From JASFQI01 sp050115555 (GTDB taxonomy: Bacteria; Desulfobacterota; DSM-4660; Desulfatiglandales; HGW-15), in the NCBI GenBank assembly GCA_050115555.1, contig JASFQI010000024.1:1-25446 (forward strand): a DNA stretch of 25,446 bases. The letters run 5' to 3'. Of this stretch, positions 14,768-22,641 are shown in pieces; within the stretch, counting starts at the first letter, position 1; every line of letters starts with the position of its first letter. The notes beneath the pieces were generated by a model. The model worked only from the letters and a program-made list of their open reading frames with translations, was not told where the DNA came from and did no database searches. The position numbers and the translations under genes were made by a program.

Positions 14768-16215
14768 TGCACGCCAAAGCGATTTTCAATTTCCTCGGAG
14801 TCCTGCTCCTGGTCCTGGGCCTTTCCATGGCCGGACCCCTGGTGGTGTCCGATCTCTACCAGGACGGAAGCACTTGCGCCCTGGCCCTTTGCACAGGGAT
14901 TGTGTCTATTGTGGGACTCCTTCTTTTCCTGGCGACGCGACGCCACGAGCGCCCCTCTCTCAGTCATCGCGACGGCGTGCTGATCGTCACCCTGGGCTGG
15001 ATTGTGGCCGGGCTGGCGGGCACGCTGCCGTTCTTGCTTACAGGCGCCATTCCGGGATTTACGAACGCCTACTTCGAGTCCATCTCCGGATTTACCACCA
15101 CCGGTTCGTCCATCCTCTCGAACATCGAAAGCCTCCCCGAGGGCGTGCTCCTTTGGCGCAGCCTGACCCAGTGGTTTGGAGGCATGGGCATCATCGTGCT
15201 CTCCGTGGCCATTCTCCCCTTCCTGGGAATCGGTGGCATGGAACTTTACAAGGCCGAGGTACCGAGCCCGGTGGTGGACAAGCTGAAACCCCGCATCTCG
15301 GACACGGCCAAGGCCCTCTGGAAGGTCTACGTCCTGATCACGGTGATGGAAATCCTGCTGTTGCTGGGGGGAGGCATGCACCTTTTCGAGGCCGTCTGTC
15401 ACGCCTTCTGCACCTTGCCCACGGGCGGATTCTCTCCCATGAACGCCTCCATTGCCCATTACGACAGTGCATACTTCGACGGGGTCGTGCTGGTGTTCAT
15501 GCTCCTGGCCGGAATCAACTTCTCCCTTCACTACCGCCTGATCAAGGGAAATGCCGGCCCGTTCTTCGGGGACCCGGAGTGCCGCGTCTTCCTGGGGCTC
15601 TTTGCAGTCTTCACCCTCGCGGTCACCCTGGATATCCACGAGAGCGTCTATGCGACCTTCTCCGAGGCCTTCCGATACGCCGCATTTCAGGTGGGTTCCA
15701 TTCTCACCACTACGGGGTTCGCGACCGCAGACTTCGATCGCTGGCCCGCGTTCTCCCGGTTGATCCTGCTGCTCTGCATGTTCCTGGGAGGGATGGCGGG
15801 CTCCACGGGCGGGGGGATGAAGATCATGCGCGTCATGCTGCTCGTCAAGCATGCCTATCGTGAGCTCTTTCGGGCCATACACCCGCATGCCGTAGCCACT
15901 GTGAAGCTGGGACAACGGCCGGTGCCGGACAAGGTCTTGCACGGCATCTGGGGTTTCTCTCTGCTCTTCGTGGGTCTCTTTGTCCTCGCCGCCGTGATCA
16001 TGGCCGCTCTGGGCCTGGATCTCATCACTGCGTTCTCCTCGGTGGCGGCATCCATCGGCAACATCGGACCGGGTCTCGGCGGTGTGGGCCCGATGTGCAA
16101 TTACCTGGACATTCCCCTGGCGGGCAAGTGGGTCCTTATCTTCTGCATGCTTCTCGGCAGGCTGGAGATCTACACGGTCATCGTGCTGCTGGTCCCGGAG
16201 TTCTGGAGGAGGTGA
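14767..16215 (+). CDS. trkH: Trk system potassium uptake protein TrkH
   Basis: This 482-aa membrane protein of the SKT superfamily forms the potassium-conducting pore partnered with TrkA. The four pore-loop selectivity filters are visible in order: SGFTTTGSSIL (repeat 1), TLPTGGFSPMN (repeat 2), LTTTGFATADFD (repeat 3) and ASIGNIGPGLGGVGP (repeat 4). Ten or more hydrophobic helices separate them. The GGMAGSTGGGMKIMR segment contributes to the gating region of repeat 3, and the C terminus (LLGRLEIYTVIVLLVPEFW) is canonical. It is translationally coupled to trkA and convergent with a UspA gene 41 bp away. Co-occurrence of Trk uptake and universal stress proteins fits osmotic or energy-stress adaptation (inference). 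Confidence 0.96.
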   Translation: MHAKAIFNFLGVLLLVLGLSMAGPLVVSDLYQDGSTCALALCTGIVSIVGLLLFLATRRHERPSLSHRDGVLIVTLGWIVAGLAGTLPFLLTGAIPGFTNAYFESISGFTTTGSSILSNIESLPEGVLLWRSLTQWFGGMGIIVLSVAILPFLGIGGMELYKAEVPSPVVDKLKPRISDTAKALWKVYVLITVMEILLLLGGGMHLFEAVCHAFCTLPTGGFSPMNASIAHYDSAYFDGVVLVFMLLAGINFSLHYRLIKGNAGPFFGDPECRVFLGLFAVFTLAVTLDIHESVYATFSEAFRYAAFQVGSILTTTGFATADFDRWPAFSRLILLLCMFLGGMAGSTGGGMKIMRVMLLVKHAYRELFRAIHPHAVATVKLGQRPVPDKVLHGIWGFSLLFVGLFVLAAVIMAALGLDLITAFSSVAASIGNIGPGLGGVGPMCNYLDIPLAGKWVLIFCMLLGRLEIYTVIVLLVPEFWRR

Positions 16216-16256
16216 AACGCATCACGACTCGATCCCCGGAAATTGTTTTTGCGGGA

Positions 16257-17126
16257 TTACCCTGAGACCCAAAGCGCTGCGTTCTCAATCTCCCGAAACA
16301 GGGTCATGGTCACAGATCCCAGGAACACCTTGTCCATGAGGCTTTTTTCCTGCTCACCCCTGGCGGCGGCCACCACGGCATACCCCCCTTCTTCCGCCTC
16401 TCGCAGGATGGCCCGGGCCGGGCTGGATGCGTCAATGGCCGACGCGGTCACACGCACATTGGGAACCTTGCTCTTGGACAGGAGCTCACGGCCTTTGGCA
16501 ATAATCGCCTCCGGGGTATCCTGGAGTGCCCTCCCCTTAATCACGAGGATCTTCACGGGATGCCGCTGCTCGGTCCCCAGGACGAACCCTACGTGGTCGG
16601 CCATGCGGTAGGAACCTTCTGAGCCGTCCATGCAAAGAAGAACCCCCTTGCGCTCCGGATCGGGGCGGCGGCAGATCCAGATGGGACAGTTGTGTCGGCT
16701 CTCCAGAAGTTCCTTGGTCACGCTTCCGTCAAATGCCTCTTCGAACCAGTTCAACCCTCGCTTGCCCAGAATAATGGCGTCGTAAAGGCCCCGCTCGCCC
16801 TCCTCCAGGATGTCCTTGACCTTTGAAAACTGCCGCATCTGGAGGCGTGTTTGGACCTGCTCCCCGGAAAACCCGAGCTTGATCACCTCGGACTTGGCTT
16901 CCTGAAGCGCCTTCTTGGCTTTGGCCTCACCCTTCCTGGCCATGTCCTCCTGTTCCACCACTTTCTGCTGTGTCTTCTCCCCCGTCCAGACGGCCGCAGG
17001 CCGGGGAATGGTGTAGAACAGGGTAAGCTTCACCACGTCCTTGTCGCCGAAAAACCCGGCCAGAAACCGTGCACCGTGTAGCGCGCTCTTCTGCTCGCTT
17101 ACCGTCAAAAGCAGATGCTTTTCCAT
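16257..17126 (-). CDS. Tandem-domain universal stress protein (UspA family)
   Basis: This 289-aa soluble protein has two Usp folds. Domain 1 (about 1-155) begins KHLLLTVSEQKSALHGARFLAGFFG and has the nucleotide-binding-like segment ILGKRGLNWFEEAFDGSVTKELL and the terminal strand CPIWICRR. Domain 2 starts GVLLCMDGSEGSYRMADHVGFVLG and ends AAARGEQEKSLMDKVFLGSVTMTLF...ALWVSG, resembling the ATP-binding type. A charged helical insert (KGEAKAKKALQEAKSEVIKLG) lies in domain 1. ATG 17126 is preceded by the very strong Shine-Dalgarno GGGGAGGAGGAG, which rules out the upstream frame to 17156. The role is probably stress survival; partners are unknown. Confidence 0.88.
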   Translation of the reverse strand: MEKHLLLTVSEQKSALHGARFLAGFFGDKDVVKLTLFYTIPRPAAVWTGEKTQQKVVEQEDMARKGEAKAKKALQEAKSEVIKLGFSGEQVQTRLQMRQFSKVKDILEEGERGLYDAIILGKRGLNWFEEAFDGSVTKELLESRHNCPIWICRRPDPERKGVLLCMDGSEGSYRMADHVGFVLGTEQRHPVKILVIKGRALQDTPEAIIAKGRELLSKSKVPNVRVTASAIDASSPARAILREAEEGGYAVVAAARGEQEKSLMDKVFLGSVTMTLFREIENAALWVSG

Positions 17127-17544
17127 ATCTCCTCCTCCCCGGTCTCCTGGTTCCACGAAGTGGGGTCCGGACGTTTCTCACGGTCCGCCCCATGAGCTGT
17201 AAGACTCAGAAAAGGCCGAATGTTGATGGAGTCGCAAAAAGCCCTGCCCCGGAGATTTGTCCCTAGCGATTCCAAGACCTTACAGCGCAGCCAACAGCGG
17301 TTGAGCGGATTTTTGCGAGACCGTCAATGTTGCCTATAGGGTATGCGGATCGCGACACAATTTGCAACGGTAAAAAGCAGTCTGCCGGGATCTCACCGAC
17401 CGGCTGAAGCAACAGCGATCCTCCTTGACGACCCCCTACCCGGACGGTATCCTCGATATCAGATCCCTTTCAAGCCCAGCGATCCGTCCAACCGGGCCCC
17501 ACCCCCGGGGTCCGCCGTCCCGGTGCGAAATCCAGGAGGAGACC
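17127..17544. other. Intergenic region between the divergent UspA and LOG genes
   Basis: About 420 bp with no supported gene. It must hold the divergent promoters, but no strong consensus pair was recognised. It contains the MITE-like element at 17223-17328. An open frame continuing upstream of the LOG start (from 17425) is Pro-rich, lacks family similarity, and is not part of the gene. Confidence 0.5.
17223..17328. mobile_element. Small element with terminal inverted repeats (MITE-like)
   Basis: The left end TTGATGGAGTCGCAAAAAGCC (17223-17243, with one base less in the matching core) pairs with the reverse complement of the right end (17307-17328, core TTTTTGCGAGACCGTCAA). About 15 of 19 terminal positions match, including TCGCAAAAA. 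The 106-bp element has no coding capacity. Similar GTCTCGCAAAAA-type intergenic palindromes occur widely in Desulfobacterota, from memory. No clear target duplication was seen. Confidence 0.5.
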
Positions 17545-18459
17545 ATGCAGCACAATTCGCGAGTGCACTGCCCATATAGTCCCGCGAGAGAGGAGGCGGC
17601 TTCCGCACGCCGCCACGTGGACTCCGCCCAGACCCGTTCTCCCAGCTACCGCCTGGCCTACCAGGACACCGATTTCCTCGTGCGGGACGAGCTGCGCTCC
17701 CTGCGCCTGCAGCTCGAGCTCCTCAAACCCGACCTGCTTCAACAGGAGCAGGAGATCGAATCCACGGTGGTGGTCTTCGGAAGCGCCCGTATTCCGGACC
17801 CGGAAACCGCGAGAAACCGGGTGGACCAGTTGCGGGCTGAAGCCGAGAAGTTCCCCGAAGACGAGCAGCGCGCCCGCGCCCTGGAGGCCGCACGCAGAGC
17901 CCTCTCCAACAGCCGCTACTATGAAGAGGCCCGCAAGCTCGGCCGCCTGATCTCTGCGGAGTGCAAGGTCGAGGGCCGAAACACCCATGTGATCACAACC
18001 GGTGGGGGCCCCGGAATCATGGAGGCCGCCAACCGGGGTGCGCACGATGCGGGCGCCAAGAGCATAGGCCTGAATATCGTCCTGCCCACGGAGCAGGACC
18101 CGAACCCCTTTATCACGCCGGAGCTCTGCTTCCAGTTTCACTACTTCGCCGTACGAAAGATGCACTTTCTCATGCGTGCCAAGGCGCTTGTTGCGTTCCC
18201 CGGCGGGTTCGGGACCCTGGATGAGCTGTTCGAGACCCTCACCCTGATGCAAACTCATAAGATCAAGGCCTTCCCCATCCTCCTGTTCGGAAAGGAGTAC
18301 TGGGACCGCATCATTCGATTCGATATCCTGGTCGAGGAAGGCGCTGTCGACGAGGAGGACCTGGACCTCATCCGGTTCGTGGAAACGGCGGAGGAGGCGT
18401 GGGAAATCATCCGGAAGGCCGACGCATCGGGAAACGCAATCGAAGGGAGCACCCCATGA
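17545..18459 (+). CDS. LOG-family protein (Rossmann nucleotide-binding, TIGR00730-like)
   Basis: This 304-aa protein carries the lysine-decarboxylase-like/LOG fold: VVVFGSARIPDPETA, the GGGPGIMEAANRGA motif, IGLNIVLPTEQDPNPFITPELCFQFHYFAVRKMHFL, and the hallmark PGGFGTLDELFETLTLMQT. Characterised relatives are nucleotide 5'-monophosphate nucleosidases (PpnN-like) or cytokinin-activating LOG phosphoribohydrolases. The substrate here is unknown. An N-terminal extension of ~70 residues precedes the Rossmann fold, and a charged helical insert (LRAEAEKFPEDEQRARALEAARRAL) follows the first strand. ATG 17545 has AGGAGGAG directly upstream. It overlaps the next gene by ATGA, so it is coupled to the sugar kinase. 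Confidence 0.88.
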   Translation: MQHNSRVHCPYSPAREEAASARRHVDSAQTRSPSYRLAYQDTDFLVRDELRSLRLQLELLKPDLLQQEQEIESTVVVFGSARIPDPETARNRVDQLRAEAEKFPEDEQRARALEAARRALSNSRYYEEARKLGRLISAECKVEGRNTHVITTGGGPGIMEAANRGAHDAGAKSIGLNIVLPTEQDPNPFITPELCFQFHYFAVRKMHFLMRAKALVAFPGGFGTLDELFETLTLMQTHKIKAFPILLFGKEYWDRIIRFDILVEEGAVDEEDLDLIRFVETAEEAWEIIRKADASGNAIEGSTP

Positions 18460-19382
18460 TCTACACGGTCACGCTGAATCCCGCCCTGGACCGAGCTATC
18501 ACGGTAGAGCGTCTTCTTAACGACGACACCACCCGGGTGACCAACGAAAAACACTATGCCGCAGGCAAGGGCATTGATGTCTCCCGCGTCATCACCGAAC
18601 TGGAAGGCCGGAGCGTGGCCCTCGGTCTCGTGGGCGGATATGATGGACTTCAGCTGGAAGGTCTCCTGATTAATGCAGGGGTCATGATCAACTTCACCCG
18701 TATCTCCGGGGAAACGCGCACGAACATCATTCTCAGGGAAGACAGCCACGACCGGCAATACGTGATCAGCGCCTCGGGACCTGAGATCAGCCCGACGGAG
18801 ATCGCCGAGTTCTACAGAAGTATCCTGGGAATCCAGGATATGGACTACCTCGTGATGAGCGGGAGCCTTCCCCGGGGTGTCACTCCCAACCTATACGGCC
18901 AGCTCATTGTGGCGGCTCGAAAGAAATCCGCCTTCACCCTGCTGGATGCGGACGGCCGGGCCATGCGCGATTCCATTGCGTACCAGCCCGCCTGCATCAA
19001 ACCGAACGTCCACGAACTGGGCCGGTTGGTCGGGCGGAATCTCCCCACCGAGAACGAAATTCTCACCGCATGCGAAGATCTCCACGAAACAGGTATTCCC
19101 TTCGTGCTCGTCTCCAGGGGCAAGGACGGTTTGATCCTGTCGGCATCCGGGACGCGGCTCAAGGCCATGGCCCCGCCCGTGGACGTGGAGAGTACGGTCG
19201 GGGCCGGAGACTCCGTGGTCGCAGGGTTTGTCTGGGCGCACTCCCAGCACCGGTCCCTGGAGGACTGCCTGCGGCTTGCCTGTGCGGCCGGCACGGCCAC
19301 AGCCATGACCCCGGGTACAGAGCTTTGCCACTCTTCCATGGTGGAGAACATCCTGCCTCAGGTCGTGGTGGAAAGCATCTGA
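18456..19382 (+). CDS. PfkB-family sugar kinase (1-phosphofructokinase / 6-phosphofructokinase II type)
   Basis: This 308-aa PfkB-family kinase starts MIYTVTLNPALDRAITVERL, typical of the FruK/PfkB/LacC branch (hexose-phosphate kinases). Other landmarks are the substrate-binding AAGKGIDVSRVITEL, MSGSLPRGVTPNLYGQLI, KPNVHELGRLVGR, LVSRGKDGLILSA, and the C-terminal catalytic signature VGAGDSVVAGFVWA. The usual GGKGxNV reads AGKGIDV here (Asp for Asn), which may affect sugar-phosphate specificity. Length equals E. coli PfkB. ATG 18456 overlaps the LOG-gene stop. A T7 run follows the stop, then pckA 38 bp later. Whether it acts on fructose-1-P, fructose-6-P or tagatose-6-P cannot be decided; no PTS genes are nearby. 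Confidence 0.87.
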   Translation: MIYTVTLNPALDRAITVERLLNDDTTRVTNEKHYAAGKGIDVSRVITELEGRSVALGLVGGYDGLQLEGLLINAGVMINFTRISGETRTNIILREDSHDRQYVISASGPEISPTEIAEFYRSILGIQDMDYLVMSGSLPRGVTPNLYGQLIVAARKKSAFTLLDADGRAMRDSIAYQPACIKPNVHELGRLVGRNLPTENEILTACEDLHETGIPFVLVSRGKDGLILSASGTRLKAMAPPVDVESTVGAGDSVVAGFVWAHSQHRSLEDCLRLACAAGTATAMTPGTELCHSSMVENILPQVVVESI

Positions 19383-19420
19383 GTTTTTTTCTGTCCCTTT
19401 GCTTAGGAAAGGAGGCTCCC

Positions 19421-21013
19421 ATGTTCAATAAAAAAAACGTTCGTCCCGAACTGGAGGCCCTGGGTTTTAAAAACCTCGGTACCCTGTACTGGAATCCCTC
19501 CACGCCGCATCTCTACGAGCTGATCGTGCGCCGGCGCGAAGGGCTTATCGCTCATCTGGGTCCTGTGGTGGTGCGTACCGGCCACCACGTGGGACGCTCT
19601 CCCAACGACCGGTTCATCGTCCGGGAGCCCACCAGCGAGGACAAGATCTGGTGGGGAGATGTGAACCGGGACATCGACGAACAGCACTTCACGAACCTGT
19701 TTTACCGGCTTACGGCCTACCTCCAGAACAAGGACGTGTTCATCCAGGATTGCTACGTGGGGGCTGAGCCGGCGCGCCGCATTCCCATTCGCGTGGTCAC
19801 GGAAACGGCATGGCACAACCTGTTCGCGCGAAACATGTTCATCCGCTTTCTGGATCCCGCGGAGGCGGAGACTCACACCCCGCAGTTCACGGTCATCAAT
19901 GTGCCGAGGTTCAGCGCCATCCCGGAATTGGACGGCCTCCACTCCGAGGCGTTCGTGCTGATCCATCTAGGCAGGAAGCTCGTCCTGATCGGTGGAACGA
20001 GCTATGCCGGGGAGATCAAAAAGTCGGTCTTCACCATGTTGAACTACTTCTACCCTCAGGAATCCGTACTCTCCATGCACTGCTCGGCCAACTTCGGGGA
20101 AAAGGGCGACTCCGCCATCTTCTTCGGTCTTTCTGGAACGGGGAAGACCTCGCTGTCTGCCGACCCGGACCGTACGCTCATCGGCGACGACGAGCACGGA
20201 TGGAGCGACGAGGGAATCTTCAACTTCGAGGGAGGTTGCTATGCAAAGGTCATCCGGCTCTCAAGGGAGGAGGAACCCGAGATTTTCGAGACCACGCGTA
20301 AGTTCGGCACCATCCTCGAGAACGTGTTCATTGACCATAACACCCGGCGCCTGGACCTCAACGACGACTCCCTTACCGAGAACACCCGCGCCGCTTATCC
20401 CATCAGCCACATTCCCAGCGCCTTCCGAGGCGGGGTATGCGGTCATCCCAATCACATCATCATGCTCACGTGTGATGCCTTCGGGGTCATGCCACCGGTC
20501 GCCCGGCTGAGTGTGGAGCAGGCCGTGTACCACTTCCTGAGCGGGTATACGGCCAAGGTGGCTGGGACCGAGGTGGGCGTGAAGGAGCCACAAGCCGTGT
20601 TCAGCGCCTGCTTCGGCGCCCCGTTCATGGCACTGCGGCCGGCGGTCTATGCCGACCTGCTCATGAAGAAAGTGCAGCAGCACAATGCCCGGTGCTGGCT
20701 CGTGAACACGGGCTGGGCAGGAAAGCCATACGGTGAGGGTACTCGAATCCGCATCGCCCACTCACGTGCCATTGTCAAGGCGGTCCTGAGCGGAGCCCTG
20801 GACCGTGCGGAGTTCGAGAAGGACCCGGTATTCGGTCTCGAGGTTCCCAAAGAGGTGAAGGGTGTGCCTCCGGAGATCCTCAACCCACGAAACGCGTCCG
20901 GCGACACTGCGGCTTACGACGAGCGGGCCAGAAAGCTCGCAGGGGACTTCCGGGAAAACTTCAAGCCGTTCGAGAAAGACGTGCCCGACGAGGTGCGAAA
21001 GGCCGCCCTCTGA
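19421..21013 (+). CDS. pckA: Phosphoenolpyruvate carboxykinase (ATP)
   Basis: This 530-aa enzyme interconverts oxaloacetate + ATP with PEP + CO2 + ADP, the entry step of gluconeogenesis. Landmarks are GHHVGRSPNDRF, RVVTETAWHNLFARNMFIR, LIGGTSYAGEIKKSVFTMLNYF, the kinase-1a P-loop GLSGTGKTSLSADP (G236-P249, Lys242), DDEHGWSDEGIFNFEGGCYAK (metal ligands), and NTGWAGKPYGEGTRI. The length is typical of the ATP-dependent class. ATG 19421 sits 5-6 bp after AAAGGAGG; the longer open frame reading back into the kinase gene is discarded. A sugar kinase directly upstream suggests a lower-glycolysis/gluconeogenesis unit. Control by a shared promoter before the LOG gene is inferred. Confidence 0.97.
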   Translation: MFNKKNVRPELEALGFKNLGTLYWNPSTPHLYELIVRRREGLIAHLGPVVVRTGHHVGRSPNDRFIVREPTSEDKIWWGDVNRDIDEQHFTNLFYRLTAYLQNKDVFIQDCYVGAEPARRIPIRVVTETAWHNLFARNMFIRFLDPAEAETHTPQFTVINVPRFSAIPELDGLHSEAFVLIHLGRKLVLIGGTSYAGEIKKSVFTMLNYFYPQESVLSMHCSANFGEKGDSAIFFGLSGTGKTSLSADPDRTLIGDDEHGWSDEGIFNFEGGCYAKVIRLSREEEPEIFETTRKFGTILENVFIDHNTRRLDLNDDSLTENTRAAYPISHIPSAFRGGVCGHPNHIIMLTCDAFGVMPPVARLSVEQAVYHFLSGYTAKVAGTEVGVKEPQAVFSACFGAPFMALRPAVYADLLMKKVQQHNARCWLVNTGWAGKPYGEGTRIRIAHSRAIVKAVLSGALDRAEFEKDPVFGLEVPKEVKGVPPEILNPRNASGDTAAYDERARKLAGDFRENFKPFEKDVPDEVRKAAL

Positions 21014-21058
21014 GGGTGCGGGAATTTTTCGCCTTCGAGAACGTAGAGGAGACTCACC

Positions 21059-21369
21059 ATGAATGTGCTGTTCATCATCTCCACGGACGATGTGGAAGCC
21101 GCTTACAATGCCATGCGATTGGCCAACGTGTCGGTCAGCAAGGGGAATGAAGTCAGTGTCTTTATGCTCGGAAAGGCGTGCTTTATGAAAAATGCAGCAC
21201 AAAGGAGTATGACGTGATCGGGCAGGTGAATTCGTTCGAGGGCGATTTTTATGTCTGAGGCGTGTGCATGAAATCCCACGGTCTGGAGGGATCAAGCGCT
21301 TGTCCTATCGCCTGGATGGACGACCTCTATGAACTGGCCATGGAGGCGGACAAAACCTTCACCTTCTAA
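21059..21369 (+). pseudogene. DsrE-family protein, frameshifted, with in-frame TGA at a CxxC position (possible selenoprotein)
   Basis: ATG 21059 follows GTAGAGGAG and encodes MNVLFIISTDDVEAAYNAMR and then VSVFMLGK, a typical DsrE/YchN start. The frame then derails near 21174-21177. One extra base there restores GKGVLYEKCSTKEYDVIGQ and continues to FYV-TGA-GVCMKSHGLEGSS, ACPIAWMDDLYELAME and the stop at 21367-21369. The reconstructed product is ~103 residues, normal for the family. Its TGA (21256-21258, codon 67) sits where relatives have the first Cys of CGxC, giving UGVC. DsrE-fold proteins carry or reduce persulfide sulfur on such cysteines. As written the gene is broken. Real decay, a sequencing indel plus genuine selenocysteine, or two errors are all possible. 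It lies 45 bp after pckA. Selenocysteine is favoured by position, not proven. Confidence 0.68.
21273..21292 (+). promoter_or_regulatory. Candidate bacterial SECIS hairpin after the DsrE TGA
   Basis: ATCCC (21273-21277) pairs with GGGAT (21288-21292) around a loop containing GGTCT. An alternative inner pairing CCA/TGG with a bulge leaves the loop CGGTC. Nineteen to twenty bases separate the TGA (ends 21258) from the loop. The GGUCU loop sequence resembles that of the E. coli fdhF element, from memory. The overlap with coding sequence and the weak stem keep this tentative. Confidence 0.4.
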
Positions 21370-21451
21370 TATCGTCGTAACCGCCTGGTCTATGGGCACT
21401 CCTGCCTTTCTCTTTTCGGCCCTCCTCAGCATCGTGAAAGCGACCCCCGCT

Positions 21452-22051
21452 ATGGACACCTACTCCGACTACAACGTATTGAGCCGGAATGAAAAGGAGG
21501 GAGTGGATTACCTCATCCTGTCGCGCAAAACGGCTTCGCCATTGGCCGTTATTGCGCCGCATGCCGGAGGCATCGAGCCGGGCACCGGCGAGATTGCGGA
21601 TGCCATTGCAGGCAGGGATTACAGTTTCTACGCGTTCAAGGGGATCAAAAAAACCGGAAACCGAGTACTGCATATTGCGAGCGACCGGTTTGACGAGCCC
21701 GAAGGAAGGGTAATCGCTCACAACGCCGACGTTGTCCTGACCATTCATGGTTGTAAGGAAAAAGAAAAAATCGTCTTTCTTGGAGGGAAAAACCAAGCAA
21801 TCATCGAACGCATTCGAAGTCGTTTGATTGCGGCCGGATTTCACGCCGTGATCAGCCCAAGACCGGGCCTGCAGGGGCAAAGCACGGAGAACATATGCAA
21901 CCGATGCCGAAGCGGTCAAGGCGTTCAACTTGAGATCTCAAGAGGGCTGAGGGAGGCCCTTTTCCTTGATCTGTCCCAGCGATCCCTAAGAAGACAAACC
22001 CTGCTGTTCAATCGATTCGTCGAGACCCTGCGAACGGCCTTGTCCTCCTAG
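21452..22051 (+). CDS. Poly-gamma-glutamate hydrolase family protein (PghP/DUF867-like)
   Basis: This 199-aa protein resembles the zinc-dependent PghP family first seen in Bacillus phages and also annotated as phage-related replication protein. Landmarks are YNVLSRNEKEGVDYLI, VIAPHAGGIEPGTGEIADAIAG (His and Glu metal ligands), FYAFKG, HIASDRFDEP, VLTIHGCKEKEKIVFLGG (His ligand), and GLQGQSTENICNRCRSGQGVQLEISRGLRE. Known members cut poly-gamma-glutamate between glutamates. The bacterial chromosomal role is unknown. ATG 21452 (MDTYSDYNVL) matches the family start. The open frame runs further upstream but overlaps the DsrE gene, and no strong Shine-Dalgarno is visible at any candidate start. No other phage genes are nearby. 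Confidence 0.82.
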   Translation: MDTYSDYNVLSRNEKEGVDYLILSRKTASPLAVIAPHAGGIEPGTGEIADAIAGRDYSFYAFKGIKKTGNRVLHIASDRFDEPEGRVIAHNADVVLTIHGCKEKEKIVFLGGKNQAIIERIRSRLIAAGFHAVISPRPGLQGQSTENICNRCRSGQGVQLEISRGLREALFLDLSQRSLRRQTLLFNRFVETLRTALSS

Positions 22052-22413
22052 TCCAGAAAACATCTCCTTTGAAAAATTTCGGCATGCGCGTACCGGCCTT
22101 GCGAAAAAATCCTTTTTGAACTCTATTCCCTCCTCCTCGGATTTCATCTCTATAACAAGCTCCTTCAAAATGGAGAAACCAAGAATCGGGAGGAGGCGTC
22201 CCTGAAACAGCTCCTTGACCGGTACGGAAAGTAACCGCTGAAAGGTCTGCATCAAACAGGGGAGTTCGCAGCCCTCTCAGGGAAAGGGACAACAGAATAA
22301 GATCCTCGCACCCATTCAGTCGGGCCGTGAAGGGTTGGTATTTTCATTAGATATAGCACGATCGTTCGTGCTTTTTATGAAGCTCACAAATGTGCCTGAA
22401 CAGGAGAATGGTT
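22052..22413. other. Gene-free stretch before the 75-aa orphan
   Basis: About 360 bp with no supported gene. Open frames on the minus strand here (22008-22292 and 21986-22255) overlap the hydrolase 3' end and show no family features. The only structure noted is the terminator-like hairpin at 22355-22376. Confidence 0.45.
22355..22376 (+). terminator. Terminator-like hairpin upstream of the 75-aa gene
   Basis: AGCACGA (22355-22361) pairs with TCGTGCT (22366-22372) around TCGT and is followed by TTTT. The stem is only 7 bp, about 300 bp after the hydrolase gene and ~40 bp before the next start. It could be a terminator for the former or a leader structure of the latter. Confidence 0.45.
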
Positions 22414-22641
22414 ATGGCCATGGTTGAGCGCATTATGAAGACGTATCTTGAAGGGGATTCGAATACCAGGATCGATTTATATATGGAACACAGGGATCTT
22501 CGAAAGACATTCGATGAGATAGATTTGACACCCAAAATGCCAAAAGCGTTCCCTCCTGCGAATGCCTTCGAACCGTTCAGGAGCCTCGCGAAAAGGATGC
22601 AGATCCTTTTCTCCGTGTGCTCAAATTGCAAGAAAATCTGA
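22414..22641 (+). CDS. Hypothetical small protein ending in a CSNCKKI motif
   Basis: This 75-aa protein is not recognised as a known family. ATG 22414 has AGGAG 7 bp upstream, good support for translation; upstream in-frame ATGs are poorly spaced. The sequence is charged and helical at first (MAMVERIMKTYLEGDSNTRIDLYMEHRDLRKTFDEIDL), then Pro-rich, and ends LAKRMQILFSVCSNCKKI. That ending resembles the start of the Cys-rich module GLLPICSHCKRIRDDKGYW in the receptor gene 270 bp downstream. It stops before the rest of that module, and sequence after the TGA does not continue it. It may be a truncated relative or a genuine small Cys-pair protein. Confidence 0.5.
   Translation: MAMVERIMKTYLEGDSNTRIDLYMEHRDLRKTFDEIDLTPKMPKAFPPANAFEPFRSLAKRMQILFSVCSNCKKI

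Noticed and set aside
14677..15942. 421-codon minus-strand frame across trkH
   Set aside because: It is antisense to TrkH, whose four pore filters are intact, and is hydrophilic His/Gln/Glu-rich without motifs.
22347..22631. 94-codon minus-strand frame opposite the 75-aa gene
   Set aside because: The plus-strand gene has a well-spaced AGGAG site; the minus frame has none recognised and no motif.
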